Assembly (NCBI GenBank): GCA_045594245.1
Contig: JAZNYG010000015.1
Span: 80,866 to 144,865 of the forward strand
Reading direction: 5' to 3'
DNA from: UBA1189 sp045594245
Lineage (GTDB): Bacteria; Bacteroidota; Bacteroidia; Bacteroidales; Bacteroidaceae
Length of the DNA: 64,000 nt
In this document: positions 42,959 to 51,291 of the stretch, in pieces
Numbering within the stretch: the first letter of the stretch is position 1
Layout: every line of letters starts with the position of its first letter
Notes under the pieces: model-generated
The model's input: only the letters and a program-made list of their open reading frames with translations
What the model was told of the DNA's origin: nothing
Databases searched by the model: none
Translations under genes and position numbers: made by a program

Positions 42959-44101
42959 ATGAAGAAAGCAATGATTATAGGAGGAAGCAATGGGATAGGA
43001 TTGGCCATTGCATTGGAGTTGTCGCAGTCGTGCGAAGATGTTATCGTTGTTGATAGAGTTGCACCAAGCATAGCATTGCCAAGCAACTGTAGCTTTTGCA
43101 AGGCAAACTTGCTTTCAGGTGACTTTAGCTTCCTAAGTGGTTATGAGGATATAAATACACTCGTCATTACTGCAGGATTTGGTCGTGTGGCAGCGTTTGA
43201 CAGCATTACACCTGCCGAGATAACCAATTCGTTCAAGGTAAATACTATTGCAGCTTTCCAGATTATCCACCATTACTTTGAGCGAATGCTACATCCGGAT
43301 CCTTTCTATTGTGCCGTGATGGGTAGTATTGCAGGATTGGTTTCTTCTCCCTTGTTTGCTCTATATGGAGCTACCAAGGCTGCTTTGTGTAATGGCATTG
43401 AGAGCCTCAATATTGAACTTGAACAAAGTGGTACATCCAACCGCATTCTCAATGTGTCGCCCGGCTCCATCAAGGGTACTCGTTTCAATGGTGGAGAGAA
43501 TGTGCTTGAGATGCTCTCTCCTCTTGCAAAGCAGATTATCGAAGAGATGCAAGAACGCCATACCCGATATATTCCAGATTACGAACCGATATTCCGCGGT
43601 GTCATCGAGCGTTATCAGGCTGATGCCCATCAGTATGGTTTGGATAGCTATAAATATAAGATGGATGGCGGGCGCTTGTCGACTCGTCCACAAGTGAAAG
43701 TTGGCTATCTGAGCGGCACTTTTGACCTTTTCCATATCGGACATCTCAACCTGCTGCGCAGGGCCAAGGAGTATTGTGACTATCTGGTTGTTGGTATTCA
43801 CAAGGATGCTTCTCATAAGGGTAAGCAGGCATTTATCCCCTTTGAGGAGCGTGCAGACATTGTGCGCAACATCAAGTATGTAGACGAGGTGATACTTTCC
43901 GAGCCCGAGGACAGCGATGTATATACCAAAGGAATCGTCAAGTACGATTATCTCTTTGTGGGCTCTGACTATAAGGGTACCGAACGTTTCAACCGTTATG
44001 AGGCCTACTTTGCAGATAAAGGGGTAGAGATTGTCTATTTCCCCTATACAAAGGGGACCAGCAGTACTCAGTTGCGCGATTATCTGGATAGTGTAAAATA
44101 G
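42959..44101 (+). CDS. Fusion of short-chain dehydrogenase and glycerol-3-phosphate-cytidylyltransferase-like enzyme
   Basis: A 380-residue two-domain protein. Residues 1-235 form an NAD(P)-dependent SDR: GGSNGIGLAIALEL at 8-21, the active-site YGATK near 136-140 and GS near 121. Residues about 245-380 form a TagD/GCT-type cytidylyltransferase: LSGTFDLFHIGH near 252-263, the ribose/cytosine stretch GSDYKGTERFN and the C-terminal TKGTSSTQLRDYL. By analogy with bacterial CDP-ribitol enzymes that join a reductase and a cytidylyltransferase, it may reduce a keto-polyol phosphate and activate it with CTP. Those enzymes use an IspD-like domain and the opposite order, so this would be an independent solution. 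The next gene uses a CDP-polyol. Confidence 0.85.
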   Translation: MKKAMIIGGSNGIGLAIALELSQSCEDVIVVDRVAPSIALPSNCSFCKANLLSGDFSFLSGYEDINTLVITAGFGRVAAFDSITPAEITNSFKVNTIAAFQIIHHYFERMLHPDPFYCAVMGSIAGLVSSPLFALYGATKAALCNGIESLNIELEQSGTSNRILNVSPGSIKGTRFNGGENVLEMLSPLAKQIIEEMQERHTRYIPDYEPIFRGVIERYQADAHQYGLDSYKYKMDGGRLSTRPQVKVGYLSGTFDLFHIGHLNLLRRAKEYCDYLVVGIHKDASHKGKQAFIPFEERADIVRNIKYVDEVILSEPEDSDVYTKGIVKYDYLFVGSDYKGTERFNRYEAYFADKGVEIVYFPYTKGTSSTQLRDYLDSVK

Positions 44102-44113
44102 CCGATTTCACCG

Positions 44114-45319
44114 ATGAGAAGCGATAATCCTTTCATGTTGGCAATCCATTGTATAGGCGCTCTGCTGTTTTTACCTTTCTGGTATCTGCAGCGTCTGTTG
44201 CCTCGCGACAAGCATATCTGGCTATTCGGCTCCTGGTTTGGCCAGAAGTATTCCGATAACTCACGTGGAATGTATGAATATGTTTTGGCTCATGAACCCC
44301 ATATACGTCCCATGTGGATTACCCATAGCAAGGAGGTGTTTGCCAAATTGCAGGGAGAGGGTAAGCCTGTAGCTATGGCCCATTCGTGGAAAGGGCGTTT
44401 GTGGTGTCTGCGTGCAGGAGTTGTATTCATCACTACGGCTGCTGCCGAGATGAATGCCAAGTACCTGAACGGCGCCCGTATGATCTGGCTATGGCACGGA
44501 ATGGTCATCAAGCAAATTATGGCCGATGAGGTACGTTTCAAGAATCTCCGTTACAGCACCTTCAAGCGTATAAAAGTTGCAATCAATAACTTCCTCTTCC
44601 CATGGGAAAACCATGTGCGCAAGGATGCCGTACTGAGTACAGCCGATTTCTTCAATCCTTTCTTGGCTTCGGCTTTCGAGGTAGAGCCCAGTCTGCTATG
44701 GACAGATGGTTATCCACGTAACGATGCGCTCTTCTCGGAGGTTCAGGAAGATATTATCAAGCGTTACAGAGAGCAGTTCCCCACAGCAAAGTTCATCATC
44801 TATATGCCTACTCACCGTCTCAATGAACGTAAGGGCACACCTTTCAATGGTTTCGAGGGTTTTGGCTTTGATCAGGAAACCTTTTTCCAAATCTTGGAGG
44901 AGCAGGACTACGTGTTCTTCAATAAGGGACATTTCTACGATAGCGGTGCACAGATAGGCATGAGTAACCCTCGCTTCTTAAACGTGACGGACAAGGACTT
45001 CGACAACCTCTATACCTTTGTTAAGGATATGGATATGTTGATGACGGACTTCTCGAGCATTTATATAGACTACTTGCTGGTGAAGAAACCCATTATCCTT
45101 GCCCCCTTTGACTACGATGATTATATCTCAAGCGAGCGTCCGCTCTACTTTGACTACAATGACCTGGAAGGAGTGAAGGCTACCAATTGGGACGATGTGT
45201 TCACTATCCTTCGCCAGCGCACTTATTTTAATCCTACTGATGAGCAAATTTCCCGTTTTCATCGGTATGTTGACGGTAACAGTGCTCGCCGTATAGCAGC
45301 TCATATACAAGCAAACTGA
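44114..45319 (+). CDS. CDP-glycerol/CDP-ribitol glycero(poly)phosphotransferase family protein
   Basis: A 401-residue GT-B enzyme of the TagB/TagF type, which transfers polyol phosphate from a CDP-polyol to a glycan. Family motifs are WLWHGMVIKQ near 116-125, GYPRNDALF near 199-207, YMPTHR near 229-234, NKGHFY near 274 and MTDFSSIYIDYLLVKKPI near 309-326. A hydrophobic N-terminal segment (about 8-28) suggests peripheral membrane attachment. It begins 12 bp after the cytidylyltransferase fusion, which would supply its donor. It is unusual in Gram-negative glycans but known in some. Confidence 0.88.
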   Translation: MRSDNPFMLAIHCIGALLFLPFWYLQRLLPRDKHIWLFGSWFGQKYSDNSRGMYEYVLAHEPHIRPMWITHSKEVFAKLQGEGKPVAMAHSWKGRLWCLRAGVVFITTAAAEMNAKYLNGARMIWLWHGMVIKQIMADEVRFKNLRYSTFKRIKVAINNFLFPWENHVRKDAVLSTADFFNPFLASAFEVEPSLLWTDGYPRNDALFSEVQEDIIKRYREQFPTAKFIIYMPTHRLNERKGTPFNGFEGFGFDQETFFQILEEQDYVFFNKGHFYDSGAQIGMSNPRFLNVTDKDFDNLYTFVKDMDMLMTDFSSIYIDYLLVKKPIILAPFDYDDYISSERPLYFDYNDLEGVKATNWDDVFTILRQRTYFNPTDEQISRFHRYVDGNSARRIAAHIQAN

Positions 45320-45323
45320 GTCT

Positions 45324-46349
45324 ATGAAATCACGAGTCCTCATCATTGGTCCCCGCTATTACAACTATCTGACTGCTTGCGAATATGCCTTTAAGGAGTT
45401 GGGATGGGAGACATACGTGGAGTCGTACGATAATCCTATACATCCCTATACGACACTGATGAAATGGCGCTATAAAGTGGCCCGCGACAAGGAGGCACTA
45501 CAGCGTAAAAGTAGGGAATCCTACAATCAATACATTGAACATCGGTTTAATTCCTTGAATCCTGACATGGTATTTATCATGAATGGAGATATCCTTGAAT
45601 CCTCCACGCTTGATAAGTTCCGCCAGTCGGCAAAGGTGCTCTTGTGGCTTTTCGACAATAGGAGTAAGATACCTGCATCTATACAGCATGTCGACCACGT
45701 GGACTACCTCTTCTGTTTCGAGCAGGAGGATGTAGATTGGTATCAGTCGCAAGGCAAGCAAGCCTATTTCCTTCCGCAAGCTTGCGACACATCGACCTAT
45801 TACCCGATAGCGTGTCAGAAGGATATTGACATACTGTTTGTAGGAGTGCTCTACTACTCACCTCGCCGGCAGCAGATTATTCGTCAACTTATCCAGCGTT
45901 TCCCGCATTTCAACATAGTGGTCTACGGCACCTATAAGCCATGGTTCAAGAATCCTATCAAATGGCTGTTCCGTGAGCATCGGCATATTTATAAGAATCG
46001 TAACATCAGTGCAGAGGAGGTAAACGCTTGCTACAATCGCTCACGCATCGTCCTGAATATCCATCAGGAGCAGCAGCAGAATGGGGCTAATCCGCGGACC
46101 TTTGAGATCTGTGGCAGTGGAGCCTATCAGCTTTGCGATGCCAATCCGTATATAGAGGCATTATTCCCTAATGGTGAGGTAGGTATATACCATGCCGAGG
46201 ACGAGCTTTTCCGCTTGGTTGAGGAGGCTATGCGAACTGAGCAGACCGCTTCGGCTCAAGCAGCTTATCGATTGGTGCTTGAGAATCATTCATTTATTGT
46301 CCGAATCAAGGAGGCGCTGGCTATTGCTGGTACCCCATCTTCTTTATGA
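45324..46349 (+). CDS. CgeB-type glycosyltransferase
   Basis: A 341-residue GT-B-like protein. It has a DUF3880-type N-terminus (RVLIIGPRYYNYLTACEYAF), a middle DILFVGVLYYSPRRQQIIRQL near 168-188 and a C-terminal NIHQEQQQNGANPRTFEICGSGAYQL near 248-273, matching the CgeB family. The name comes from a Bacillus spore-coat protein and implies no sporulation here. It starts 4 bp after the previous gene. Confidence 0.82.
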   Translation: MKSRVLIIGPRYYNYLTACEYAFKELGWETYVESYDNPIHPYTTLMKWRYKVARDKEALQRKSRESYNQYIEHRFNSLNPDMVFIMNGDILESSTLDKFRQSAKVLLWLFDNRSKIPASIQHVDHVDYLFCFEQEDVDWYQSQGKQAYFLPQACDTSTYYPIACQKDIDILFVGVLYYSPRRQQIIRQLIQRFPHFNIVVYGTYKPWFKNPIKWLFREHRHIYKNRNISAEEVNACYNRSRIVLNIHQEQQQNGANPRTFEICGSGAYQLCDANPYIEALFPNGEVGIYHAEDELFRLVEEAMRTEQTASAQAAYRLVLENHSFIVRIKEALAIAGTPSSL

Positions 46350-46359
46350 GTTACGACCT

Positions 46360-47364
46360 ATGAGCAGTGTTTCTATCATTATCCCCGTCTATAATGCAGG
46401 TCCCTATATCGAGGCCTGTCTGGCTTCGCTTGTAGCGCAGACTTTAGACAATATTGAAGTGTTGCTTGTTGATGATCATGGGCGCGATGATAGTATGGAG
46501 CGTGCGCGGAGGTTTGTTGAGGCTCATACGAGCGACATGACCTTCCGTTTCCTTGCTACACCGCACAATATGGGACCTGGCCTGGCACGCAATGTGGGCA
46601 TTGAGGCTGCTCAGGGTGAGTACGTGGCTTTTATTGATAGTGATGATGTGGTGGAGCCCGACTTTTGCGAGCAACTGTATCAGGCAGCCAAGCAGTGTGA
46701 TGCCGACCTCGCCTATTGCCAGGCACAGTTGGTAAAGGGTGCTGAGACTCTGCCGATGAATAATCCCGTGATTGAAAGTGGGGCATTTAGCGGAAAGGAG
46801 CGCTGTTTCTTCCTCACCCATTACACCACGCTCTTCGTCTCCTTCCTCTATCGCCGCTCGCTGCTCAATGAGTGCGGCATCCGATTCCCCTCTACGCGCA
46901 GTGCCGAGGACAGCTATTTCCTTACCTGTTCGCTGTTGGCCGCAAAGCGTGTCGCTTGTGTCGATAAACCTCTATATCACTATCTTGTGCACGATGAGTC
47001 GCTTTCCGAAGTGCGCAACCCCAAACGCTATCAAGACAAGATACAGTCCTTTGACCTGCTTATGCAGTTTGCCCGTGAGAAGGGATTCTACGAGTCCGAT
47101 AAGGCAGAGCTCGACTACATCTACCTCAAGAAAGCCTATCTGCTGGGCATCTTCACCTATATATATAATGAGGACTATCCGCAGACGCTCGTCTTGAGCA
47201 AGATATACAACCACCTGCTTAGCTTTGTCCCCTACTATAAGCGCAATCCTTATTACAGGAAAGACTATAAGATGCGCTTGCTGCATACCCTTATCCGCAG
47301 CTTCCCTGCATTGGCCAAGAAGCTGATACCTCTCTACATACGTAAAACAAAAATGAAACTGTAA
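46360..47364 (+). CDS. Family 2 glycosyltransferase
   Basis: A 334-residue GT-A enzyme. It has SVSIIIPVYNAGPYIEACL at the start, LLVDDHGRDDS near 37-47, DSDD near 93-96 as the DxD motif and AEDSY near 182 as the base region. ATG 46360 gives the family's normal N-terminus; the longer frame from 46192 overlaps the CgeB-type gene. It shares the last base of its stop codon with the ATG of the next gene. Confidence 0.9.
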   Translation: MSSVSIIIPVYNAGPYIEACLASLVAQTLDNIEVLLVDDHGRDDSMERARRFVEAHTSDMTFRFLATPHNMGPGLARNVGIEAAQGEYVAFIDSDDVVEPDFCEQLYQAAKQCDADLAYCQAQLVKGAETLPMNNPVIESGAFSGKERCFFLTHYTTLFVSFLYRRSLLNECGIRFPSTRSAEDSYFLTCSLLAAKRVACVDKPLYHYLVHDESLSEVRNPKRYQDKIQSFDLLMQFAREKGFYESDKAELDYIYLKKAYLLGIFTYIYNEDYPQTLVLSKIYNHLLSFVPYYKRNPYYRKDYKMRLLHTLIRSFPALAKKLIPLYIRKTKMKL

Positions 47365-48386
47365 TGAAACCACATATACGCATACGCTTTGTTGACTTTT
47401 GGGACGATTTCGTCCCCGAAAAGAGTCTTTTCTATCAGTTGCTGAGTGAGAAGTATGAGATTGAACTGTCTGAAACGCCCGATTATCTCTTCTGCTCCGT
47501 TTTTGGTGATGAGCATCTGCGCTACGACTGTGTGAAGATATTCTACACGGGCGAGAACCAATGCCCCGATTTCAACCTCTACGACTATGCCATTGGCTTT
47601 GATCGATTGACTCTTGGCGACCGTTATTTCCGCCTGCCCATCTACTACCTCTATGCCAATGACTTTGCTGCCATGCAGGCAAAGCACAAGATTGAAAACC
47701 TCGATGGGAAGGTCGATTTCTGCAGTTTCGTCTATTCCAACAATAATGCTTCGCCCCATCGTGAGCAGTTCCTCAACAAGCTCAATGAGTATAAAACCGT
47801 GTCATCGGGCGGACGCTATCGCAACAATGTGGGTGGTCCTGTAGCCGACAAGTTACAGTTCCAGCTTACCCACAAGTTCAGCATCGCTTTTGAGAACAGC
47901 AGCTATCCTGGCTATTGCACCGAGAAACTGGTTCAGGCATTTGCCGCCCGCACCATCCCCATCTATTGGGGCGATGAGCAGGTAGCTGAATCATTCAATG
48001 AGGGTGCTTTCATCAACTGCCACCGTTACTCCTCTTGGGACGAAGTTGTCGAGGAAGTCAAGCGAATTGATCAGGATGATACGCTATGCCTGCAGATGCT
48101 GCAGACCCCTGCTCTGCAACATCCCGAAGAAGCTGGCCGTGAAGCCACACTGCACCGCTTTACCGACTTCTTATGCTACATTATAGACCAGCCACTTGAC
48201 ACGGTCACCCGTTACAACCGCTATTATTGGGGCAAGCGCTACAATGACCGAATGAGACGCTACGCCAAGGCCTATAGGCATTCTCTGCGTGGCATGGCCG
48301 ATTATCTCTATAAGAAGTATTTTTGGAAACATCGCCGCAAAGGCCTCTTATGGAAGATTGACCGCTGGATAAAGCGGAAAGCATAG
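47364..48386 (+). CDS. Family 10 glycosyltransferase (alpha-1,3/4-fucosyltransferase type)
   Basis: A 340-residue GT10 protein. The family signature lies near 171-204: KFSIAFENSSYPGYCTEKL followed by VQAFAARTIPIYWGD. The N-terminal acceptor domain includes DYLFCSVFGDEH near 42 and the conserved FYTGEN near 63. The basic C-terminal tail (KYFWKHRRKG, RWIKRKA) resembles the membrane-associating tails of bacterial fucosyltransferases. It probably adds fucose or a similar deoxysugar to the surface glycan. TAATG overlap with the preceding gene indicates translational coupling. Confidence 0.9.
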   Translation: MKPHIRIRFVDFWDDFVPEKSLFYQLLSEKYEIELSETPDYLFCSVFGDEHLRYDCVKIFYTGENQCPDFNLYDYAIGFDRLTLGDRYFRLPIYYLYANDFAAMQAKHKIENLDGKVDFCSFVYSNNNASPHREQFLNKLNEYKTVSSGGRYRNNVGGPVADKLQFQLTHKFSIAFENSSYPGYCTEKLVQAFAARTIPIYWGDEQVAESFNEGAFINCHRYSSWDEVVEEVKRIDQDDTLCLQMLQTPALQHPEEAGREATLHRFTDFLCYIIDQPLDTVTRYNRYYWGKRYNDRMRRYAKAYRHSLRGMADYLYKKYFWKHRRKGLLWKIDRWIKRKA

Positions 48387-48426
48387 AACTGGGATAGGCT
48401 TTCATAAGACTCTCATAAGCGTATAC

Positions 48427-48765
48427 AGATTCTGTAGCGAACAATGCTTGCAAACAACTATGCAAATCTTTTGATGTAGCAGAATCTTACTAACTTTCTC
48501 TTGCTTTGGCAAGAAGAAGTAAGGCTGCGATGTAGTGACTTCGTCACACTCCTCGGGGAACTTAAAGGTAATGGTGCTAAATCACACTCCTCTGGGGGAG
48601 GCTAAAGCAAGCTGCAAGCAGCACTCCTCGGGGAAACTGAAGTTTCCTTCGTCGCAACCGATGCTCATCCCGCATCGGCGTCGCAACCGACGCTCATTGA
48701 CTTCAGCCCCTACGGGCGTCGACCTAAAGGTTCAGCGTCGGCGGGATAAAAAAATAAATGATTTA
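48427..48765. repeat. Gene-free stretch with degenerate repeats
   Basis: AGATTCTG near 48429 pairs with CAGAATCT near 48479, a possible cluster terminator. Then CACTCCTC starts at 48547, 48585 and 48622 (37-38 bp apart), and an 18-bp unit GTCGCAACCGATGCTCAT at 48651 recurs with one change at 48680. The 20 bp at 48714-48733 recur inverted at 50352-50371. Confidence 0.55.
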
Positions 48766-48797
48766 TTTGGTTCTCCTCTCGGTTTGCACTAACTTTG
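48766..48797 (+). promoter_or_regulatory. Promoter of the 6S-like RNA candidate
   Basis: TTTG 48766-48769, 20 bp, TAACTTTG 48790-48797: full agreement with the Bacteroidetes consensus. The region GGTTTGCACTAACTTTGCA resembles the metG and typA promoters. Confidence 0.75.
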
Positions 48798-48803
48798 CAA
48801 CGA

Positions 48804-49012
48804 TGAATCGGAAGATTCGTCAAGACATTTTGGTAAAATAGAAGCGTTATGCTCTCTTGTTGTCTGAGAACCTGAGAAATTTTCAAGAACAAGCAAGGAT
48901 TGCATGATGGTTCTACGCGTTTCGCGTGGACTGTTATCTCCATTTCTGCTTATTCGGGTTTTCTCAGGACCTTCAGACAAAGGCGTGGCATAGCAGACCA
49001 CGCTTCTTTTTT
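48804..49012 (+). ncRNA. ssrS: Structured RNA of about 210 nt, 6S-like
   Basis: A strong promoter and an intrinsic terminator frame a segment without an ORF. TTGTCTGA (about 48859) pairs with TCAGACAA (48973-48980) and CCTGAGAA (about 48871) with TTCTCAGG (about 48961). These closing stems flank a large unpaired centre and an apical hairpin, TCTACGCG-ttt-CGCGTGGA (about 48912-48930). Length, long closing stem, central bubble and terminal loop fit 6S RNA, which binds RNA polymerase. An alternative is a structured leader of the 49064 gene. Confidence 0.55.
48983..49012 (+). terminator. Terminator of the 6S-like RNA
   Basis: GCGTGG (48983-48988) pairs with CCACGC (48998-49003), followed by TTCTTTTTT. 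Confidence 0.8.
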
Positions 49013-49063
49013 GCTTTAGTTGATAGATTATTAACCTTATGTATAACTAAAAAAGAAAAGATT

Positions 49064-50113
49064 ATGAAGGCGATTTTACGCAAAGGAGTAGCAGCGTGTG
49101 CTGCGGTATTGATGGGTGCTAATGTGATGGCACAGGAGAATGTGTTTGTGGAAAAGACTGGAGTAAACCTTGATGGATACGTTGATTTTATACCGGCCGA
49201 GATTCTGTTTGAAAAGATGAGTAAGATAATATTGCCTATTTACGAATCAGGAGATAGTTATGACGAAGTGAGGTATTATCTTGGCTATCAAGTACTCGAT
49301 GAAGATTTAGAGGTCGAAAAAGAATTTAGGATGTTCACCTTGGAGGAGGCAGTTAATACCCGTTTAAAAATTACAGAACAACTTGACAATGAGGGTAATT
49401 GGATAGAGTCCTCTAGGGAGACGAGGGCGAATCGCCGAAATTCCTGTTATTATCTGAGTGGAACATCTTGTGAAGAGTCCTATGCCGTTATGTCTCAAAC
49501 ATTGTTTAATAACGATGATAAGTATGAGATTATAGTTCCCGTATATGGGGGAGAGGTTGTATATCAAACAGAGGGAAGCAATACACGCACCATATACAGA
49601 AACTATGTTGTAACATCATTAAACGTAATAAGTGAAACAGGTGCGACACTGTATACATTAGATGCAGGAGAGAATAATTTTATAAATATAGACGAATCTG
49701 CAGTTCGTATTGTAAAAATTGGAAGTAAGACATATATTGCCCTTCCTATAGGCAGTCTTACTGCCAATAGTAGCAGTTGGTTCTATAATTACGATTCTTA
49801 TCGTTGGTACGAAATCTGCAAAGAAACCAATAGTATCAATTTCGTTCGCGAGACACGTGGCGCAATGAACATAGCTCCCACCATTGCCGATCGCGATGCA
49901 CAAATCACTATTACGTTGAACGACGAAAACAGCAACGTGGCACGCGAACTGGTTGTTACGGGCGTAAATGGTCAGTTGGTAGGTCGTCGCGACATTCCCG
50001 CAGGCGAGAACTCTGTGCAGATTCCTGCCTCAATGCTTCGCAGTGGTATGTACAACTTCACCCTGCAGCAGAAAGGCCAAGTGGTAGATAATGGTAAGGT
50101 GATAGTGAAATAA
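49064..50113 (+). CDS. Secreted protein with C-terminal Por-secretion-like domain
   Basis: A 349-residue protein with a signal peptide at 1-23 (cleavage near VMAQE). The central 240 residues are beta-rich and unrecognised. The last 70 resemble the type A C-terminal sorting domain of Bacteroidetes: ARELVVTGVNGQLVGRRDI, then VQIPASMLRSGMYNFTLQQ and a final GKVIVK. Such domains direct export by the type IX system where it exists, but they also occur in species without it. ATG 49064 is chosen; the longer frame from 48926 runs through the 6S-like RNA. Confidence 0.7.
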   Translation: MKAILRKGVAACAAVLMGANVMAQENVFVEKTGVNLDGYVDFIPAEILFEKMSKIILPIYESGDSYDEVRYYLGYQVLDEDLEVEKEFRMFTLEEAVNTRLKITEQLDNEGNWIESSRETRANRRNSCYYLSGTSCEESYAVMSQTLFNNDDKYEIIVPVYGGEVVYQTEGSNTRTIYRNYVVTSLNVISETGATLYTLDAGENNFINIDESAVRIVKIGSKTYIALPIGSLTANSSSWFYNYDSYRWYEICKETNSINFVRETRGAMNIAPTIADRDAQITITLNDENSNVARELVVTGVNGQLVGRRDIPAGENSVQIPASMLRSGMYNFTLQQKGQVVDNGKVIVK

Positions 50114-50142
50114 GCACACGAGCATAGTATCTCTATAAATGC

Positions 50143-50185
50143 AGTCGGCGGTTGGGAACATCAGTTCACACCGCCGACTATTTTT
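50143..50185 (+). terminator. Terminator of the 49064 gene
   Basis: AGTCGGCGGT (50143-50152) pairs with ACCGCCGACT (50170-50179), followed by ATTTTT. Confidence 0.8.
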
Positions 50186-50253
50186 ATCTTCCGCTCCTTC
50201 TCTTAATAAGATTTGCTTTGATTGATGCTATAGAATGAGGACTATCAGGCGAA

Positions 50254-50677
50254 AAAAGTTTATTTTTGGGGTGGCAGTGGCAGCAGAGCTGTGTTAAGAT
50301 ATATGATGATGAATAAAGAGGAGAGTATTGTGATTGTCATTTTGAGCATAGCGAACCTTTAGGTCGACGCCCGAGGCGTCAGCCGAAGGGGATGAAGTCA
50401 AAATTCTCGCAGAGACCCCTCGTCGCTACGCTCTGTCGGAGACACCTCACCTCATCAAAAAGCGAGTACTTCCTTGTCGGTACTCTAGTACTGAGCCGTA
50501 AGTACTCGAGTACTTGTTTGTAAGTACTGCAGTACTTGCAAGGGAGTACTGATGGTTTGGTGAGGTGTACTGAGATTATGAAGGTGAGGTGATTATTTCC
50601 CTTGATTGGTCCTGATCGTGATAATGCTGTCTGACGGTGACTTCTCTCTGCCACTGCCACCCCAAAAATAAACTTTT
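50254..50677. repeat. Inverted-repeat element with 22-bp palindrome array (element 3)
   Basis: The arms 50254-50283 and 50648-50677 are perfect 30-bp inverted repeats. Inside, ACACCTCACC (50442-50451) and GGTGAGGTGT (50559-50568) form a second inverted pair around an array of AGTACT-based palindromes centred at 50485.5, 50507.5 and 50529.5, with half-units at 50465-50470 and 50545-50550 that fit centres 50463.5 and 50551.5. The spacing is 22 bp throughout. The interval 50114-50797 has no gene. Confidence 0.85.
50334..50450. repeat. Interspersed repeat inside element 3
   Basis: The stretch TGTCATTTTGAGCATAGCGA... to GAGACACCTCACC resembles the common Bacteroidetes intergenic repeat built around GAGCGTAGCGA. 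It includes GAACCTTTAGGTCG (50352-50365), also found at 29789-29802 and inverted at 48720-48733. Confidence 0.5.
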
Positions 50678-50797
50678 GTCACCTACAGAATAGCCCATTT
50701 ATACATTCTGTCTTCAAAAAATGCCGATTTCATCGGAGAAGTCCCTAAGCACTCAACCCCTAAACTATAAACTGCAGCTTAGCTGCCTGACAGTTTC

Positions 50798-51229
50798 TCA
50801 GTCCACGAAGTTGTAGCGCTCCTCGTAGGCGTCGAACTCGAGGTGGGGGAGCCCTATTGAGGTGAGCACTTCGCGTATGTAGGCTATCTCTTTGGGCGAG
50901 CAGAGGCGGTCGCCACGGCGACGCTCGTAATAGCAGTTGCGCGAAAAGTACTTTATCAGTTTGTCGCTAAACTTGGCGTATTGTGCGGGTAACATCTGTG
51001 TCTGCATGCCACGGAAGCCGCGGGCATATACCTCCTTCTGTGCAGGGCGGTAGTGGCGGCAGGTATCATCGGGCATTGTGCATGAGGGGTTCAGCACGTT
51101 GAGTTGCTCTTGGCTGTCGGGCACGATGTCCCATACCAGACGGCGCAGACAGGTGCTGGCCATAGGGCACTGGGTGTGTAGGCAGAGTGCAAAGTTGTAG
51201 GGTACTTTGGTGAAATCGATGGTGCTCAT
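50798..51229 (-). CDS. DUF6078-like small cysteine-rich protein
   Basis: A 143-residue cytoplasmic protein. The N-terminal half has five cysteines in LCLHTQCPMASTCLRR and NPSCTMPDDTCRHY, a likely metal-binding or disulfide cluster. The second half includes KYFSRNCYYERRRGDRLCSPKE, ending in a basic helical region. This matches the DUF6078 family of Bacteroidales; its function is unknown. Confidence 0.65.
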   Translation of the reverse strand: MSTIDFTKVPYNFALCLHTQCPMASTCLRRLVWDIVPDSQEQLNVLNPSCTMPDDTCRHYRPAQKEVYARGFRGMQTQMLPAQYAKFSDKLIKYFSRNCYYERRRGDRLCSPKEIAYIREVLTSIGLPHLEFDAYEERYNFVD

Positions 51230-51291
51230 ATTGGTTTGTTGTTTGTGAGTTTATCCTTGGTAAATGATTATTTCTGTGTGCAGGCGGGTGC

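Noticed and set aside
45324..46349. Spore-coat function suggested by the CgeB name
   Set aside because: The family is a glycosyltransferase type; the setting is a glycan cluster and nothing points to sporulation.
48926..49063. Longer N-terminus for the secreted protein at 49064
   Set aside because: It would run through the 6S-like RNA and its terminator, and would hide the signal peptide.
50465..50550. Possible CRISPR array
   Set aside because: Units are 22 bp including the gap, each is palindromic, there are no unique spacers of 30 bp or so, and no cas genes occur in the window.
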